Shown here: positions 1 through 11,665 of the stretch, piece after piece
Layout: each line of letters opens with the position of its first letter
Numbering within the stretch: the first letter of the stretch is position 1
From: Podocnemis expansa
Lineage: Eukaryota > Chordata > Testudines > Podocnemididae
DNA length: 64,000 nt
Direction of reading: 5' to 3'
Assembly (NCBI GenBank): GCA_007922195.1
Contig: ML681963.1
Location: 137,965,982 to 138,029,981 of the forward strand
Made by a program: the position numbers and the translations under genes
The notes under the pieces: generated by a model
Seen by the model: the letters and a program-made list of their open reading frames with translations, nothing else
What the model was told of the DNA's origin: nothing
Database searches by the model: none

Positions 1-196
1 TGTTGTTTCGAAACAACGGTGACTCGTTTCGAAATAACTGTTGTCCGAACATGCTATTTCGCTTTGAGCTTTTTTCTTAATTCGAATTAACATTTTCTTA
101 ATTCGAATTAACTTATTTTGAAATAAGGCGTTATTTCGATACAAGTTGTTTCGAAACAACTTGTATCGAAATAATCCCCTGTGTGTGAACATAGCC
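1..196. mobile_element. Palindromic MITE, right part (3-bp-TSD family)
   Basis: The stretch is built from repeated palindromic TTCGAA/TTATTTCGAAATAA-type words and ends in CATAGCC, the inverse of the GGCTATG terminus seen in full copies at 3708, 19145 and 22995. The left end lies outside the window. TAA follows the terminus and could be the 3-bp target duplication. No coding capacity is seen. PIF/Harbinger-like origin is inferred from the 3-bp duplications of the better-preserved copies. Confidence 0.7.
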
Positions 197-236
197 TAAG
201 CTCTTTGAGGCAGAGACTCTCTTTTTGTTCCACGTT

Positions 237-318
237 GGTACAGCACCTAGCACAATGGTGGCCCAGATCCATGACTGGGCCCGCTAGACACGAGTGCAAT
301 ATGAATTATAAATAATAA
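237..318. repeat. Old amniote interspersed repeat tail
   Basis: The segment starts with ACAGCACCTAGCACAATGG and runs through a 'CCATGACTGGG' block to an ATAAATAATAAT tail. Related, more diverged tails occur near 46753-46850 and 49815-49915. This resembles the common SINE/LINE tails of amniote genomes. The family name is not assigned. Confidence 0.5.
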
Positions 319-419
319 TGAAAGAGTAGGAGTGATCATAGTGGTCCCTTCTGGCCTCAAAATCTTTGAAATAGCTCATCATTAGTGATGTGAGTAGTGT
401 GGATTAAATATACCTAATA

Positions 420-787
420 CAGGTAGTCCTCACTTAGTGACCGGGTTCCGTTCCTGAAACCCGGTTGATAAACGAATTGGTCACTAAACGAGGAGCAGCC
501 CTTACCGGTATTTCAGGCATAATGTACTTTACTGGTAGTGGGTTTTTCAACCATCGGTAGATAGTTTTAATGTCACCTTTGCATCATTTATAACATTTTT
601 CATATATATTTTAAATGTTTTAAGCTCTAATGTACTGAACTTAGTTTGCATAGCGTACTGTAAATATAGGTAATCTGAGAGAGTTGATGTGAGTTCTCGT
701 ACATCGCCATAATACCAACTCATCAGAGAGCCGGTCATAACTCTGAGGGGTCACTAAACGAGTAGGTCACTAAGTGAGGACTAGCTG
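420..787. mobile_element. Tc1/mariner-like MITE
   Basis: Terminal inverted repeats start CAGGTAGTCCTCACTTAGTG on the left and, read inward from the right, CAGCTAGTCCTCACTTAGTG. Both ends are followed inside by 'GGTCACTAAACGAG' motifs. TA dinucleotides flank the element at 418-419 and 788-789, the target duplication expected of Tc1/mariner elements. At 368 bp it has no transposase and is non-autonomous. Confidence 0.8.
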
Positions 788-2663
788 TACAGGACATTTA
801 GCTGGATTACATTGTAGCACTATTTTGATGGGGGGTTTATAATTAAAATTTTGCTATGGTCTCAGCTGCTTTAACTTCAGTATGACAGGGAGTTCCTAAG
901 AAGGAATGTAGTGGAAAATGCAACCAAAAAAGATCATTTGCCATCTTTTCATGTCAAACTAAAGTCCCTGTGAATGATGTTGAATTCATCTGTGCCCTGG
1001 AAAACCTTTGTGAGACTGCATAGCACTTGGGCTCTCTCTTTTCAAAGCTGCCCAACCAATACTTTCAGTATTACTCCTCTGTGTTTGCATTGCACTGCTG
1101 CCTTTCTCCCTTTGGGCCTGAATCTGCAAATTGTAAATGCCCTCAAATGCAATGCAATCAACAGGATTTGAGGGTCCGCATATGTCCTTTTCTGAATATA
1201 ACTTGTTACAAGAGAAAAACGCTTTATGAACAACAACAACTAGCATAATACTAGGAAGAGAGTATTATGCATGTAAACAGGTCTTAAAATTAGGTTGGTA
1301 CTTCCCAGTATTGGTGTTCCGGGAGCCAAGATTTGAGGCATAATCTCTTCTCTATTTAATTATATGAAAGCAGAGATGGATACTGCAGAAAGACATCAGG
1401 GAGGCTTGCTGTACATTTTTCATTAAATGTCATTAAAGCATGAAGTAGGCCCTTCCTTTAAGAGGAAATAATTTCTTATTATGTAGCTTACATAGCAATG
1501 TGTAGCTATAATGGTGTTGTTAATACTTTCTTTTAAAGAAAAATCCTAGGGGAAAATGATCTTGAAAATAGTCCTTGAAAATGGCAGAATTGTGTGACCA
1601 AAGAAGCCAGTTATGGCATTAGGAGCCTGGTAGGTTTAAGTTAAAGCAACTTTATTAATGTGCCATTAATTTTTTTTTTAATATTTTCCTCTGACTTATG
1701 TAGCTGATATCTCCTTGCTAGCCATTAAAGAGGCCCAGTTCTAGTGGGGGCTCTGCTCAGTCAATTTCCATGGGAGTCTGTGAGAATTGAGGGTGCTGTA
1801 TACTTCACGGGACTGGGCTTCTCCTAGAGGACTAAAACTCCTTTCCATGTGACAGCTACCAACAAAGAGCATGATCCTGCAAATTCTTACTTGTTCACGT
1901 TGCCTACTGGCAGGCTACTTGGGTGCTGAATTATGACCACACAGAGAAAGCTTAAAAAAAACCAAAAAAACAAAAACAAAAACAAACAAACAAACAAAAA
2001 ACCCAACCAAACAAACAGTGAACCAATCACACTCTGAAGTCCTGCCAGCCACAACACAGCTCCATAGGACAGTGTTTCCCACAAATGACAGAACCCAGTT
2101 TTGCTCTCAGTTGCCCTCTTGCAAATCTTCATTGCTAGTAATGGAATTACTCCTGACTTACACCAGTGTGAATGGGAACAGAATGAAGCCAACAAAAGCT
2201 AGTCTTTCTGAGGAGTTGAATTTTGAGCTGGTCTAAGGTTCCTCTATACTGCGCAAACACAGACTAGCTCCAAGGCATTCAGCAAACGTATGCACAACAA
2301 CAAGTGAAATGTCTTCTGAAAAGAGCAATAATATCACAATCAAGATTTAAAGTGCATTTCTCATCTGAGAAGAGACTATGTGAAAATGGGATTGTGGGCC
2401 CCATGTTTATTACCTCTCAGTGTTTGTCTCTCAAAGATTTCTAGGTGGTACAAGTTCAGTGTGGAAATTAAAAGTATTATTGCAAATTGCCAGCCTGGCA
2501 CTCTCAACCTGGGTTTGTAAAGCTAAGCTGGGCTCTTTCCTTCCCATGCATCATCAGTACCATTAATAATAACAAATCTGCAAGCCAAATTCTGCCCTCT
2601 GAGACATCTATATCATGCAGCTATCTTCAGTGAGTTTGCGCTGGTGTTAACAATCAGAATTTA
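788..2663. other. Non-coding, no gene recognised
   Basis: AT-rich sequence with short chance reading frames on both strands. An A-rich (CAAA)n-like simple stretch lies at about 1952-2008. I see no splice-flanked conserved coding exon and no recognisable element. Confidence 0.5.
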
Positions 2664-2944
2664 GGCTATGTTTGCACTGCAGCTGGAGGAATGATTGTAG
2701 TGTGGGTTAGCACACCCAGGCTAGCTTTAATCTAGCTAAATAACACAGCTGAAAATAGCAATGAAGATGCAGTTGCGTGGACCCCAGTGAAGGCTAGCAA
2801 TTCAAATACATAATCAGACTTCTAGGCAGGCTCGTGAAATCTGCACTGCAGTCCATAACACCAGTTCTCTTCATTGCTATTTTTTATTGGTTTTAGCTAG
2901 ATTAAAGCTAGTGTGGGTTTGTCTACCCAAACTGCAGCCATACC
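2664..2944. mobile_element. Palindromic MITE, GGCTATG family
   Basis: The element begins GGCTATGTTTGCACTGCAG and ends with the inverse, ACTGCAGCCATACC. Internal arms also pair: 'AATAGCAATGAAGA' near 2755 matches 'TCTTCATTGCTATT' near 2870, and 'CTAGCTTTAATCTAGCTA' is mirrored near 2895. The termini match the larger elements at 3708, 19145 and 22995. The target duplication is unclear here. Confidence 0.7.
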
Positions 2945-3707
2945 TATAGTAAACAATTCTGTTGATGTTGTACATGGAGAAATAATCTCTAACTTGCTTT
3001 ATGAACTGTACTGGCCTTGCAACAGAATAGGAACAACAATAAATAATAGGAGCCCTTAAGAAAATGTGTTATAGATACTGTAGGATGGATTATGGTATCT
3101 TCACTCACACTGAATTGAACCTTAAACCACGAATTCTATTCTAATCTATGTAGCTTCCTATATCATTCTCATCCCATTAAAGTCAATGAAGTATCTGAAG
3201 AATAATGTACTCCTCAGAATGAATAAGCATATCATAGTCTGGCCCTAAATTAGGAAGTGTGTATGCTAGGAGCATTTCTTTACATTGCAAGATCTTTGGG
3301 AGTGTCTCTTAGTGCGTGTTTACACAGTCAGGACAATGAGGATCAAATTTCAATTGTAGTACTAGCATAAACCAAATAGTAAGAGCTGTTCAGTATGAAG
3401 ATGCCATTTTTATGTAGTCAACTGCTCTTTTAAAAGGATTGCTGCTGAAAGACAGTGGATGCTATTCATAACTGTTAGTAGGTATAGTAGTGCCTAGGGA
3501 ACTGTGAAAGAGGTAGACTATGATGAATGTGTATATTGAATCATTGATAATTGTTGGAAGCGTTGATGTGTTAAAAGTGGATGTAGTTTACCAGCAACCT
3601 AGCTCATTAATAGTATTAATCAGGTTCAGAGACTTACTAATTATTTAGTAAATCCACCGAAGATGAAAAAGTCAAAGCTTGACTACATAAATATTGAGTG
3701 TCACATA

Positions 3708-4349
3708 GGCTATGTCTACACTGCAGGGGCCCTGGAAGTCAACTTAACAAGGCTGACTTTAAGTCAGCTTTAGGGTATGTCTTTGTAGACAGAGCACAGA
3801 CATACCCCAGTGTGCCCCTTCTCCGATCCTGACCGAGCAGGCAGGAGCGGTCCCACAGCGCTCCTGCTTGTCTGTAGGCGAGGAGCAGCGCTGTTAAAAT
3901 CCAACAGCGCTGCTCTTTGCCTATAGACAATCAGGAGCACTGTGGGAACCAGCACTCCTGCTTGTCTATAAGCAAAGAGCAGTGCTGTCCTATCCCGACA
4001 GCGCTGCTCCTTGCCTACAGAGAGGCAGGAGCGCTGTCCCACCCCCTCCTGCCTTCCCGCAGTGAGGGGCTGGCAGCTAAACCGGCCCCAGTTCCTCACT
4101 GTAGGGCTGGCCAGGATCGGGCCCCTGGCTGGATCAGGCCCTAGCCCAATCTGCCCAGGGTTGGGGAGGGGCGGGGCCTGCCCTGTTAAGTTGCCTTAAG
4201 AGCCTAAGGCGACTGAAAGGGCAGGAGTTATTAAGTCGACTTAAGCGCTTGCTTAAGTCGACTTAATAACGTCTAAATATAGACAGGGCTTTATTTAGGT
4301 CGACTTAAGGGCTCTTAAGTCAACTTAAAGCCCTAGTGTAGACACACCC
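3708..4349. mobile_element. Palindromic MITE with GTCGACTTAA core
   Basis: The left terminus GGCTATGTCTACACTGCAG mirrors the right terminus AGTGTAGACACACCC. The interior has palindromic GTCGACTTAAG words (4230-4330) and a GC-richer block (3830-4070) in which the motif 'AGGAGC(A/G)CTGT' and its complement repeat several times. The flanks ATA and ATT are compatible with a decayed 3-bp duplication. The overlapping short reading frames here are a product of the repeats, not genes. Confidence 0.75.
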
Positions 4350-6073
4350 ATTTGCAGCACATGCTTCAAACAAATAATAAATTTCCTTGGTGTACTGAAT
4401 TATCAGCAATGGTAATGACATGAAAAACATCAAAACACTTTCATCTTCTTTTTCCATTTGAAAGACATTTTTGAGTCATGTATTCAGTGCTTTGCACTCT
4501 GGCCCTGATCCTGTGCCCATGGAAATCAAAGGCAAAGTTCTTATTTATTTAACTGGTATAGGATCAAGCCCTTCAACTCTTAGGCCATTTTTATATTTAG
4601 TAACTACTTCCATAGGTGCTGGCTGCCATACCAATACTAGAATTTGCCAGTTGTGAACAATCGTGCCAGTAAACAGTGTTGCAGAAAGCAAGGGTGGTAG
4701 AAGTGTAAATATATTTAAAGTGAATTCATTAAAATATAAATTCCAGAGATAATTTTTGTCATTTGCCCAACTTTGATCCTTTGATAAACTCAGCCTTCCA
4801 CATTTGCTAATGCTTTGCAAGTGAATACTTATATCCATATCCTAATACAGCATAAATAGTTTCTTCTGAAAAGTCAAATCAATTTTTTCCATTTATCTTA
4901 ATTTGAAATATCCAGTTATTTCATACAGGTGTGGGTATCCAAAAACCAGCCAGCTATGGTTATCCAAAAGTCTCTTGGGACTTCTATAAAGTTCACAGTA
5001 TTGGGTATTCAGATAACTGAGGTCCAACAAGATTTGAAATCCATGCATGAGCTCCTCTAACCCTGAGTTTAGAATCCAAATCATACTGGCCAATTCACTC
5101 AGACAGTAAATTTCCTCAAGGACAGCTCTGTGGCTCCATTGTTGAATAATTTAGGCATTCTTAAGGGTCAGACTTCAACCTTGGGAACCTTATCTGACCC
5201 TTGAGTAACCTACAGTTTCAGTTTGACTGGAGTCTGTATAATCTATGTTTGAGCAAAATCAAATGATTAGGCAAAATTCACTGTTGCCATTCATCTTGCA
5301 TAGTCATTTACAGGAATACAAAGCTGTGTAAAACTCTTACTGTTCATCATTTGCAGCACATTAGACTCACATATTTTGCACTAGAGCAAATAACTACACT
5401 AAGTGCAGTGCAACAATGAATTAGTTTACATCTTATTGACACTTCCTGACATAACCAGATTACCGGAAATTTTTCAGAAGTGCATAAAAATGTGTAAAGT
5501 TGTAGCATACCATCTGGAATCACATTTGGATTATTCATCCAATAGCATAATGGGTTTTCTTGATTGTATGTGTTACTTTTCTTTAGGGACGTTAGTAATT
5601 TGCATTATGATTATGAAAATCGCATGCATTTAAAGTAAAAGTCAGGTTAAAGTCACTGGTTAACTTATGCATAACAATAACCTCTGGATAAGGGATAAGT
5701 AGAATGAATAAATATTCAGATATCGATACTGAGAAGGGCTTGACTATCAATTTTTAGTTGTATTTAGTCAATATATTATAACAGAGGACTAAAGAACAAA
5801 GGCTCTGATTCAGAAAAGTAGTTAAGCATGTGCTTAGTGTGTTTTGGCACTTAAAAGTAAATACATGCTTAAGTCTTTCTTGAGCCTTAAAGAGGTTAAT
5901 CAAAAGAAGTTAATAAAAAGCTTAATTTGCTGAAAATGAAGTGCAGGATGTAGAACAAAAATAATGGAGAAAGTTCTCACTAACATCAAGTGAAAGGTAT
6001 GTATAAAGTTTAACTACCTTATCATTTTGGAGTACTTAGTTAAATAGGCTGTATTATCAGTGATATTCTAAAA
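4350..6073. other. Non-coding, no gene recognised
   Basis: AT-rich sequence. A weak inverted motif (TATCCAAAA... / ...GTATTCAGATAACTGAGG) at about 4925-5026 may be an old Tigger-like fragment but is too decayed to call. No supported exon was found. Confidence 0.4.
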
Positions 6074-6250
6074 CAGTGGTTCTCAGCCACTGTGTCAGGA
6101 CAGATTACAATATTGCCACACAGTGGTAAGTGTGCATGGAGAGCTGGAGAGATGGCTGGATTTGGCCTGGGGAAGGGAGGCTGGAGTGTCCTGTAGGGTT
6201 GCGACACACCACCAAGTGTGTCATGACCTGCAAATTTTTGAGAAACACTT
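6074..6250. mobile_element. hAT-type MITE
   Basis: The ends are CAGTGGTTCTCA (left) and the inverse of AAGTGTTTCTCA (right). The 8-bp flanks TTCTAAAA and TTCTAAAG match at seven positions, the length typical of hAT transposition. The 177-bp interior is non-coding. Confidence 0.75.
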
Positions 6251-6973
6251 TTCTAAAGCATAGATCTCTGAGGCTGAACACTTTTATGAAAAGTGATTAA
6301 TGCAGATAGAATAATTGTAATTGTGATAAGTAACATCTGACTTCTGCTACCAGTGAAATTAGTAATTCAGGCATGTGTCCTATAGAGCAAGTGAAAAATG
6401 TAATGTGTTTTGTTAAATTAATAGGCTTCTGCACAACAATCAATGTACATGTTGAAAGGTCAGAGGAAATGGAAAAAGTAGATGTAAAAGCCCTTAAGCA
6501 TTTATTTCAATGACCCCTCTAAACCAAATCTAATTCTTACTCGGAAAGGTTATGCAATAAACTCCAAGCGTAATGTTCACTGAGGAAATGACAACCATTT
6601 CAAGACATAACAATGGGTGATCACAGTTAATATTTACTGTAATCATGAGATCCACTGAAAATAAGCTAAGCTACAATGTTCTTCATCTGTTTCATCTCAC
6701 ACAATTCAGGTCAGACTGTAATTAATAGTAGAAACGGGATGCCACATTGCAGTCTTCAGTGAGATCCATTTTTGATAGATTCTTCCAGATTTCTATCACC
6801 ACATTTAGGACACTAAATACCTCAGACTCTTGTCCTGTGCTAATCAGGAACATGTCAACAATAAATGCATATATGATTCATCCCTCATTTTGTTTTCATT
6901 GAAAGACATCCTGTGAAAACAGTACTACAAGCCACTGGATCCCTGTTCTGCATAGTTCTCCCATCTTTAAAGT

Positions 6974-7072
6974 GACTGACAAAGTGGGATTTTCTCTCAC
7001 AAAAGCTCATGCAATAAATAAATTTGTTAGTCTTTAAAAGTGTAACAGAACTCCTGGTTTGTTCTGCATAGG
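6974..7072 (+). repeat. Short repeat with hammerhead-like head
   Basis: The repeat reads CTGACAAAGTGGG, a short loop, then CTCTCAC-AAAAGCTCATG, followed by 'AAATTTGTTAGTCTTTAAA' and a tail ending near GTTCTGCATAGG. The same order of blocks occurs at 9676-9800 (- strand), 31013-31206, 34400-34517 and 34899-34970. The head resembles the CUGANGA / stem II / GAAA core of a hammerhead ribozyme but the core bases are mutated here. Confidence 0.65.
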
Positions 7073-9542
7073 ACAAGTAGGGAGCTCTGTGGAACTGAAT
7101 ATCATTAGAATAACAGGAGTGAGGGGTTATTTCTATTCTCCTCCACTCCCTGTTCCTGCTCCACATCAGTAAAACTGGCTTTAAATGTCGAAGCTAAGGA
7201 AAGAGGTCCAGGAAGTAAAAGTCATCTAAATGGACAGAAAGTAGAACACAGCTGGAGAGACATAGCTTGAAAAGTAATATGTTTCTCAGCATGAAATAAG
7301 AAATAATACTACTGATAAAATGATAAATCAAAGGAAAAGTAAAGGTGTTGTGTCATCTAAATTCATGTCCTGTAGCACTTTAATATCAGTTTGATGTCTA
7401 GTAACAGTAAGTATTTATTCAGCTCAGAGGAGATTCATAAAATGTTCTTCAGGGTCAAGACATACTTACTAGACACAAACCATTTCCAAGTGGCTGTAGC
7501 CAGTTATCTGAGGTCTGAACTAATTCCCAAGGAATGCTATACATCTGTAAAAAAAAAAAAAAAAGAGTCACAGTCTGTGTTCTTAGTTATAATATTGAGC
7601 CTGGAGCCCATGAAACATGAAAATTGTAGGCCATATGTAATTACCGTGCAATTAAATTGCAGTTAAACTGTGGTTTTTCTCTCTGATACTTGTAATTATT
7701 GCTAAAATTCACATAAAAAGAAGTTTAACAGCTGAATGAAAATAATCTTGGTATAAATACAATGGGCCAGATCCACAGTTGAGGTCAGTTGTCATGATAT
7801 GGGGTTATGATTGTCACCAACTGAGGATCAGGCTTACTATAATTTAATTTACCTGCATTTTAATAATATGCATTAAGAGGAACTCCTAAGTGGTGTAACG
7901 TGTGAAGAAGGTAATGCACTGATATTAGGATGTTGATCAAAAGGCATCTCAAAGACTCCGTTTTCCCTGGTGGTTCATGAGTTTTCCTCAGTTGGAAAGC
8001 CTCTGAACATCCTACGTGTGTGAAACCAGGTTTATCTGTGTGGTTCAGAGTGTTGGTATGTGACGGCAAACAGACAAATCTCACACGTATGCAACAGTAT
8101 GGTTCCCAAGTCTGGAAAATCAAACAAGTTTCATCTCCTTGATATGTATCTCATACTGTACACAGACTTTGTTGTACCCTACCTGCTGCTGCTTCTGTTG
8201 GAACTTGTTATAAAACTTTGTTTACATCTCCAAAGTATGGTGCAGGATCACAAAAAGCTCCAAGTCAACTGCTATATGCTGGATTTATTTTTCTACTATA
8301 AATGTGTGACTCTCCATACTCTTACTCAAATAGGTGGATTCACTGAAGAGAATTTGTCAGGGAACGTAGAATTCACTGTACTACACCATCCTTTTCATTA
8401 AGCTGTGATTAGATGGGCATTTCTCCAGTTCTCTATCCTGTTGATAGACACACATTTTAGGAGTAGCATCCGGAAGTGGAATTCAGGGATATTTAACATA
8501 GTTACATTGCCACAGCTGATGTAAATTAGCAAAGCTCCATTAAAGTCATAACAGCTATGATGATGTAAACCAGTCAGGGAAATATCCGAGTATTTTCTTG
8601 TTTATGAGTATTCTGAATCTTTTCTCTGGTGGGTCTGTAACAGCAGAAATGCATAAGCTAACAATCTGCTCTTCTTCTTTTTTTTTTTTTTTTTTCTGAA
8701 CATGGAAATTTTATCTCCAAGAATTAATTGAATCAGGAAATGTCATCTTCTTTACATTTCATCTTCTTTTTCAGTGCAGATTCTAACGATTGAGCTACTA
8801 CTGTGAATATAAAATACAGTTTAATTTAATATCTGAGAAAAATGTAATGATCAGAAAAAGGGAACATTGTTTGAAACAAGACTTGAATAAAATCAAACTC
8901 TATACTTTCGCTAACACAGTAGGTAAAGACTATGCCAGACCTTCAATTAACTATTTATAGAGATGTGCATATTTCCAGTCTATTTTAAGCCCTGTAATAG
9001 ACAGTAAGCAAGCCAATCTATCCACCCACCAGTTAGCACAAAGTATGGACAGCATAATGTCCATGGAGTGTCTAGCTACTTGGTAATTACATATTAGCAA
9101 CCCAAAAAGTGTGAAGACAGAGCTGCCTAGCTTGATGCCAGAAGCTGAAGCCTTCTGCCATCTTCTTTCACAGGTACAGAAGGCATCACCTACAGGGCAT
9201 TATCATGACCACCCAAAATGAGTCAGCTGTTGGGAGCACTGACAGCTCTGTGCAGTTCAAGGGAAGCTGTGAGCATTCAGCACCTCTGAACAGTTTATAA
9301 CAGTATTGTTATGAGAAGGGAGAAGGGGAGTGTCTCCCCTGTTAATTAATTATATGATCTTGTTCAAGCCTTGGACCCTGGGAACCAGGTATACCACTTC
9401 CATTAAATGTTTTAACTCTAAAATAGCTGCTGACACCTACCGGCAACCTTGAAGCCTCTTCTGTTTAGGAGCAGTGCTGCCAATATTCTCTGTATATCTC
9501 TTACCTCCTCTTTGTGGTCAAGGACATTTGATGGAAAACTGG
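7073..9542. other. Non-coding, no gene recognised
   Basis: AT-rich sequence with poly-T (about 8679-8696) and poly-A (about 7549-7564) runs. A weak MIR-like pair of motifs (GGGCCAGATCCACAG and CTGAGGATCAGGC) lies at 7764-7837. No supported exon. Confidence 0.4.
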
Positions 9543-9675
9543 AGAATCATAGGTTCCAGGGCCAGAGGGGAATACTGTGCTCATTTAGTCTAACCTCCTA
9601 TATAGTAAAGGCCACAGAACTTTCCTAAGACAATTCTTGGAACCTATCATTTAGAAAAACATCCATTCTTGATTT

Positions 9676-9800
9676 GTTCCAGAGGGGTAGCGGTGTTAGT
9701 TTGTCTACAGCAAAAACAACAAAAGTCCTGTAGCACCTTAAAGATGAACAGATTTCTTTGGGCATTAGCTTTTGTCGGCTTCAACCCACTTTGTCAGAGG
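9676..9800 (-). mobile_element. 125-bp hammerhead-bearing retro-repeat with 12-bp TSD
   Basis: The insertion is bounded by a perfect 12-bp duplication, CATTCTTGATTT, at 9664-9675 and 9801-9812, so both ends of the unit are defined. On the - strand it starts CCTCTGACAAAGTGGG, continues with GCCGACAAAAGC, then 'AAATCTGTTCATCTTTAAGG', and ends GCTACCCCTCTGGAAC. The long duplication indicates target-primed insertion. The first 35 bases resemble a hammerhead core with substitutions. It is probably a SINE or a non-autonomous relative of Penelope-like elements. Confidence 0.75.
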
Positions 9801-9999
9801 CATTCTTGATTTGGAAGTTGCTAGAACAGGAAAATTTACCTCTGTGACCCTTGATAAATTGTTCTAATGGTTAATCAAATTCACTGTAAAAAAAATTGTC
9901 TTTTCACTCTGAATTTATCTTATTTCAAATTCCTATCATTGGATTGTATTATACCTATCTTTGCTAAACTGAGCCCATTGTTAAATATTTGTTCCTATG

Positions 10000-10763
10000 C
10001 AGTGGCGTTGCTAGCATTGGGCACCCCAGGGCACATGCCCCGGGTCCCAACGCTGGTGCCCCGGATCTCCGGCCCAATTGGGCTGGGGATCCGGGGCCCG
10101 AACCCTGGCGGTCCGCGGCCGAAGGCGGCCACGTCTCCAGTCAGGGATCTGGGGCCTAGTTGGCTGCCCGGCAGGCCCCAACCCTGGCCAGGGATAGGGC
10201 CAGGGGGTGGCTGCGCTGCTGCCGGCAGCTAGGCCGCAGTGCGGCATGGCCCGGCCAGAAGCGGCTGCTAGAGGCCAGGCCTGCGGCCGCAGCCCCGGAT
10301 CCCAGGCTGGAGACGCAGCCACCGGCGACCAGGTCCTGGATCCCCAGCGGGGGACGGGGCCACTGCAGCCGCAGGTGGTCGGCCGGGTCCCGGATCCCCG
10401 GCCGGGGATGGGGTCACTGCGGCCACCAGCGGCCAGGCCAGGGATCCGGGGCCCGGCTGGCTGCCCGTGGCGGCCCCATCCCCTGCTGGGGATCCGAGGC
10501 CTGGCTGCGGCTGCGGCGACCCAGTCCCCGGCCGGGGATCCAGGACTGCGGCCGCGGGCCTGGCCTCCAGCCACCGCTTGAGGCCGGGCCAGGCCAGGCT
10601 GCGCCGTGCCACACCACGGCTTAGCTGCTGGAGGCAGCGCGGCCTCCCCCCAGCCCTATCCTGGGCCAGGGGGCGTGGCCTTGTGGTTGGGGGCGGGGCC
10701 TGCCCTCTGGGGGCAGGGGCTGGGCCGTGCCCCGGGTCCCTCCCCGCCCCAGCGACGCCCCTG
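10000..10763. mobile_element. GC-rich non-autonomous hAT element
   Basis: The ends CAGTGGCGTTGCTAG and, inward from the right, CAGGGGCGTCGCTGG form terminal inverted repeats. A perfect 8-bp duplication, TTCCTATG, flanks the element (9992-9999 and 10764-10771), which is diagnostic of hAT insertion. The interior is extremely GC- and CpG-rich and made of imperfect repeats around CCGGGGATCC. Long frames on both strands are low-complexity Gly/Pro/Ala/Arg translations of these repeats, not genes. It lies inside the older CR1-like block. Confidence 0.9.
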
Positions 10764-11519
10764 TTCCTATGTACATATTTACAGATGGTTGTCAAGTCAC
10801 CCTTAACCTTCCTTTTGTTAAAGTAACTAGATTGAGCTCTTTGAATTCATCATTTTTAGGTGCTTTCTAATCCTTCAACCATTCTCGTGGAACCTTTTCC
10901 TATGGATTAATGTTCTTCTGGAATTGTGGGCACCAGGACTGTACTTAGTATTCTAGCAGCAGTCAGACCAGTGCTAAATAAAGAGATTAAATAATCTCTC
11001 CACTCCTTTTTGAGATTCCCCTATTAATGCATCCTATGATCACATTAGCTTTACTGGCCACAGTGTCAGACTGGATGCTGATGTTCAGCTGATTACCAAC
11101 TATGACCCTTAAATCTTTTTCAGAGTCACTGCTTGCAAGGGTAGAGTCTTACATTGTATAAGTATGGCCTACATTCCTTGTTCCTACATGTATACATTTA
11201 CATTTAGTTATATTAACATTTAGTTATATTAAAATGCATATTGGTTGCTTGCATGCAGTTTAACAAGAGATTGAGATCACTCTGTACCAGTGATCTGTCG
11301 TCTTCGTTATTTACTATTCTACCAATTTTTGTGCCGTCTCCAAACTTAGCAGTAATTTCTAGTTGTTCTGGTTTCTATGTTGTTCTTTTTCTTTAGACAA
11401 TGTTGTGCAGTAACAAGTCAAATGTTTTATGGAAGTCCAAGTATATTATGTCAACAGTTTCACCTTTATCAAGCAAATTTGTAATATTTTAAAAAAGAAA
11501 GAAAACTTTAGATCTATCT

Positions 11520-11665
11520 GAACAGACCTGCTTTAGAGGGGAAGTGGAGACAGCTATGAAAATATATATTGGCAAAATTATCAACAGTAATACAAAAAAG
11601 GCAAAAGTGTTCAGTAAATAGTTTCATAGCTGCCTCCACTCCCCTCTAAACCAGGTCAGTTTTTT
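11520..11665. mobile_element. Short inverted-repeat MITE
   Basis: The arm 'CTTTAGAGGGGAAGTGGAGA' with following 'CAGCTATGAAA' at 11532-11562 is mirrored by 'TTTCATAGCTG' and 'CCTCCACTCCCCTCTAAA' at 11622-11650. The arms are about 35 bp with few mismatches and enclose about 60 bp of AT-rich loop. The exact ends and target duplication are not resolved. Confidence 0.65.

Larger units (their letters stand above)
9543..11465 (-). mobile_element. Old CR1-related block, antisense, with two insertions
   Basis: The + strand reads like the reverse complement of a diverged CR1-group 3' region. It opens with GAATCATAGGTTCCAGGGCC, passes through 'ATTGAGCTCTTTGAATTCAT' and 'CATTCTCGTGGAACC', and continues to about 11465. 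No open frame survives. It is interrupted by a short repeat at 9676-9800 and a GC-rich hAT at 10000-10763, so it is older than both. The family call rests on recall of common reptile CR1 sequence and the borders are approximate. Confidence 0.5.

Noticed and set aside
3739..4199. Frames rich in repeated SLSIG/RCWILTALL-like peptides
   Set aside because: They are translations of internal palindromic repeats of the MITE at 3708-4349.
10011..10826. Several 120-190 codon frames on both strands
   Set aside because: All lie in or at the edge of the GC-rich hAT at 10000-10763 and are low-complexity Gly/Pro/Ala/Arg translations of its repeats.
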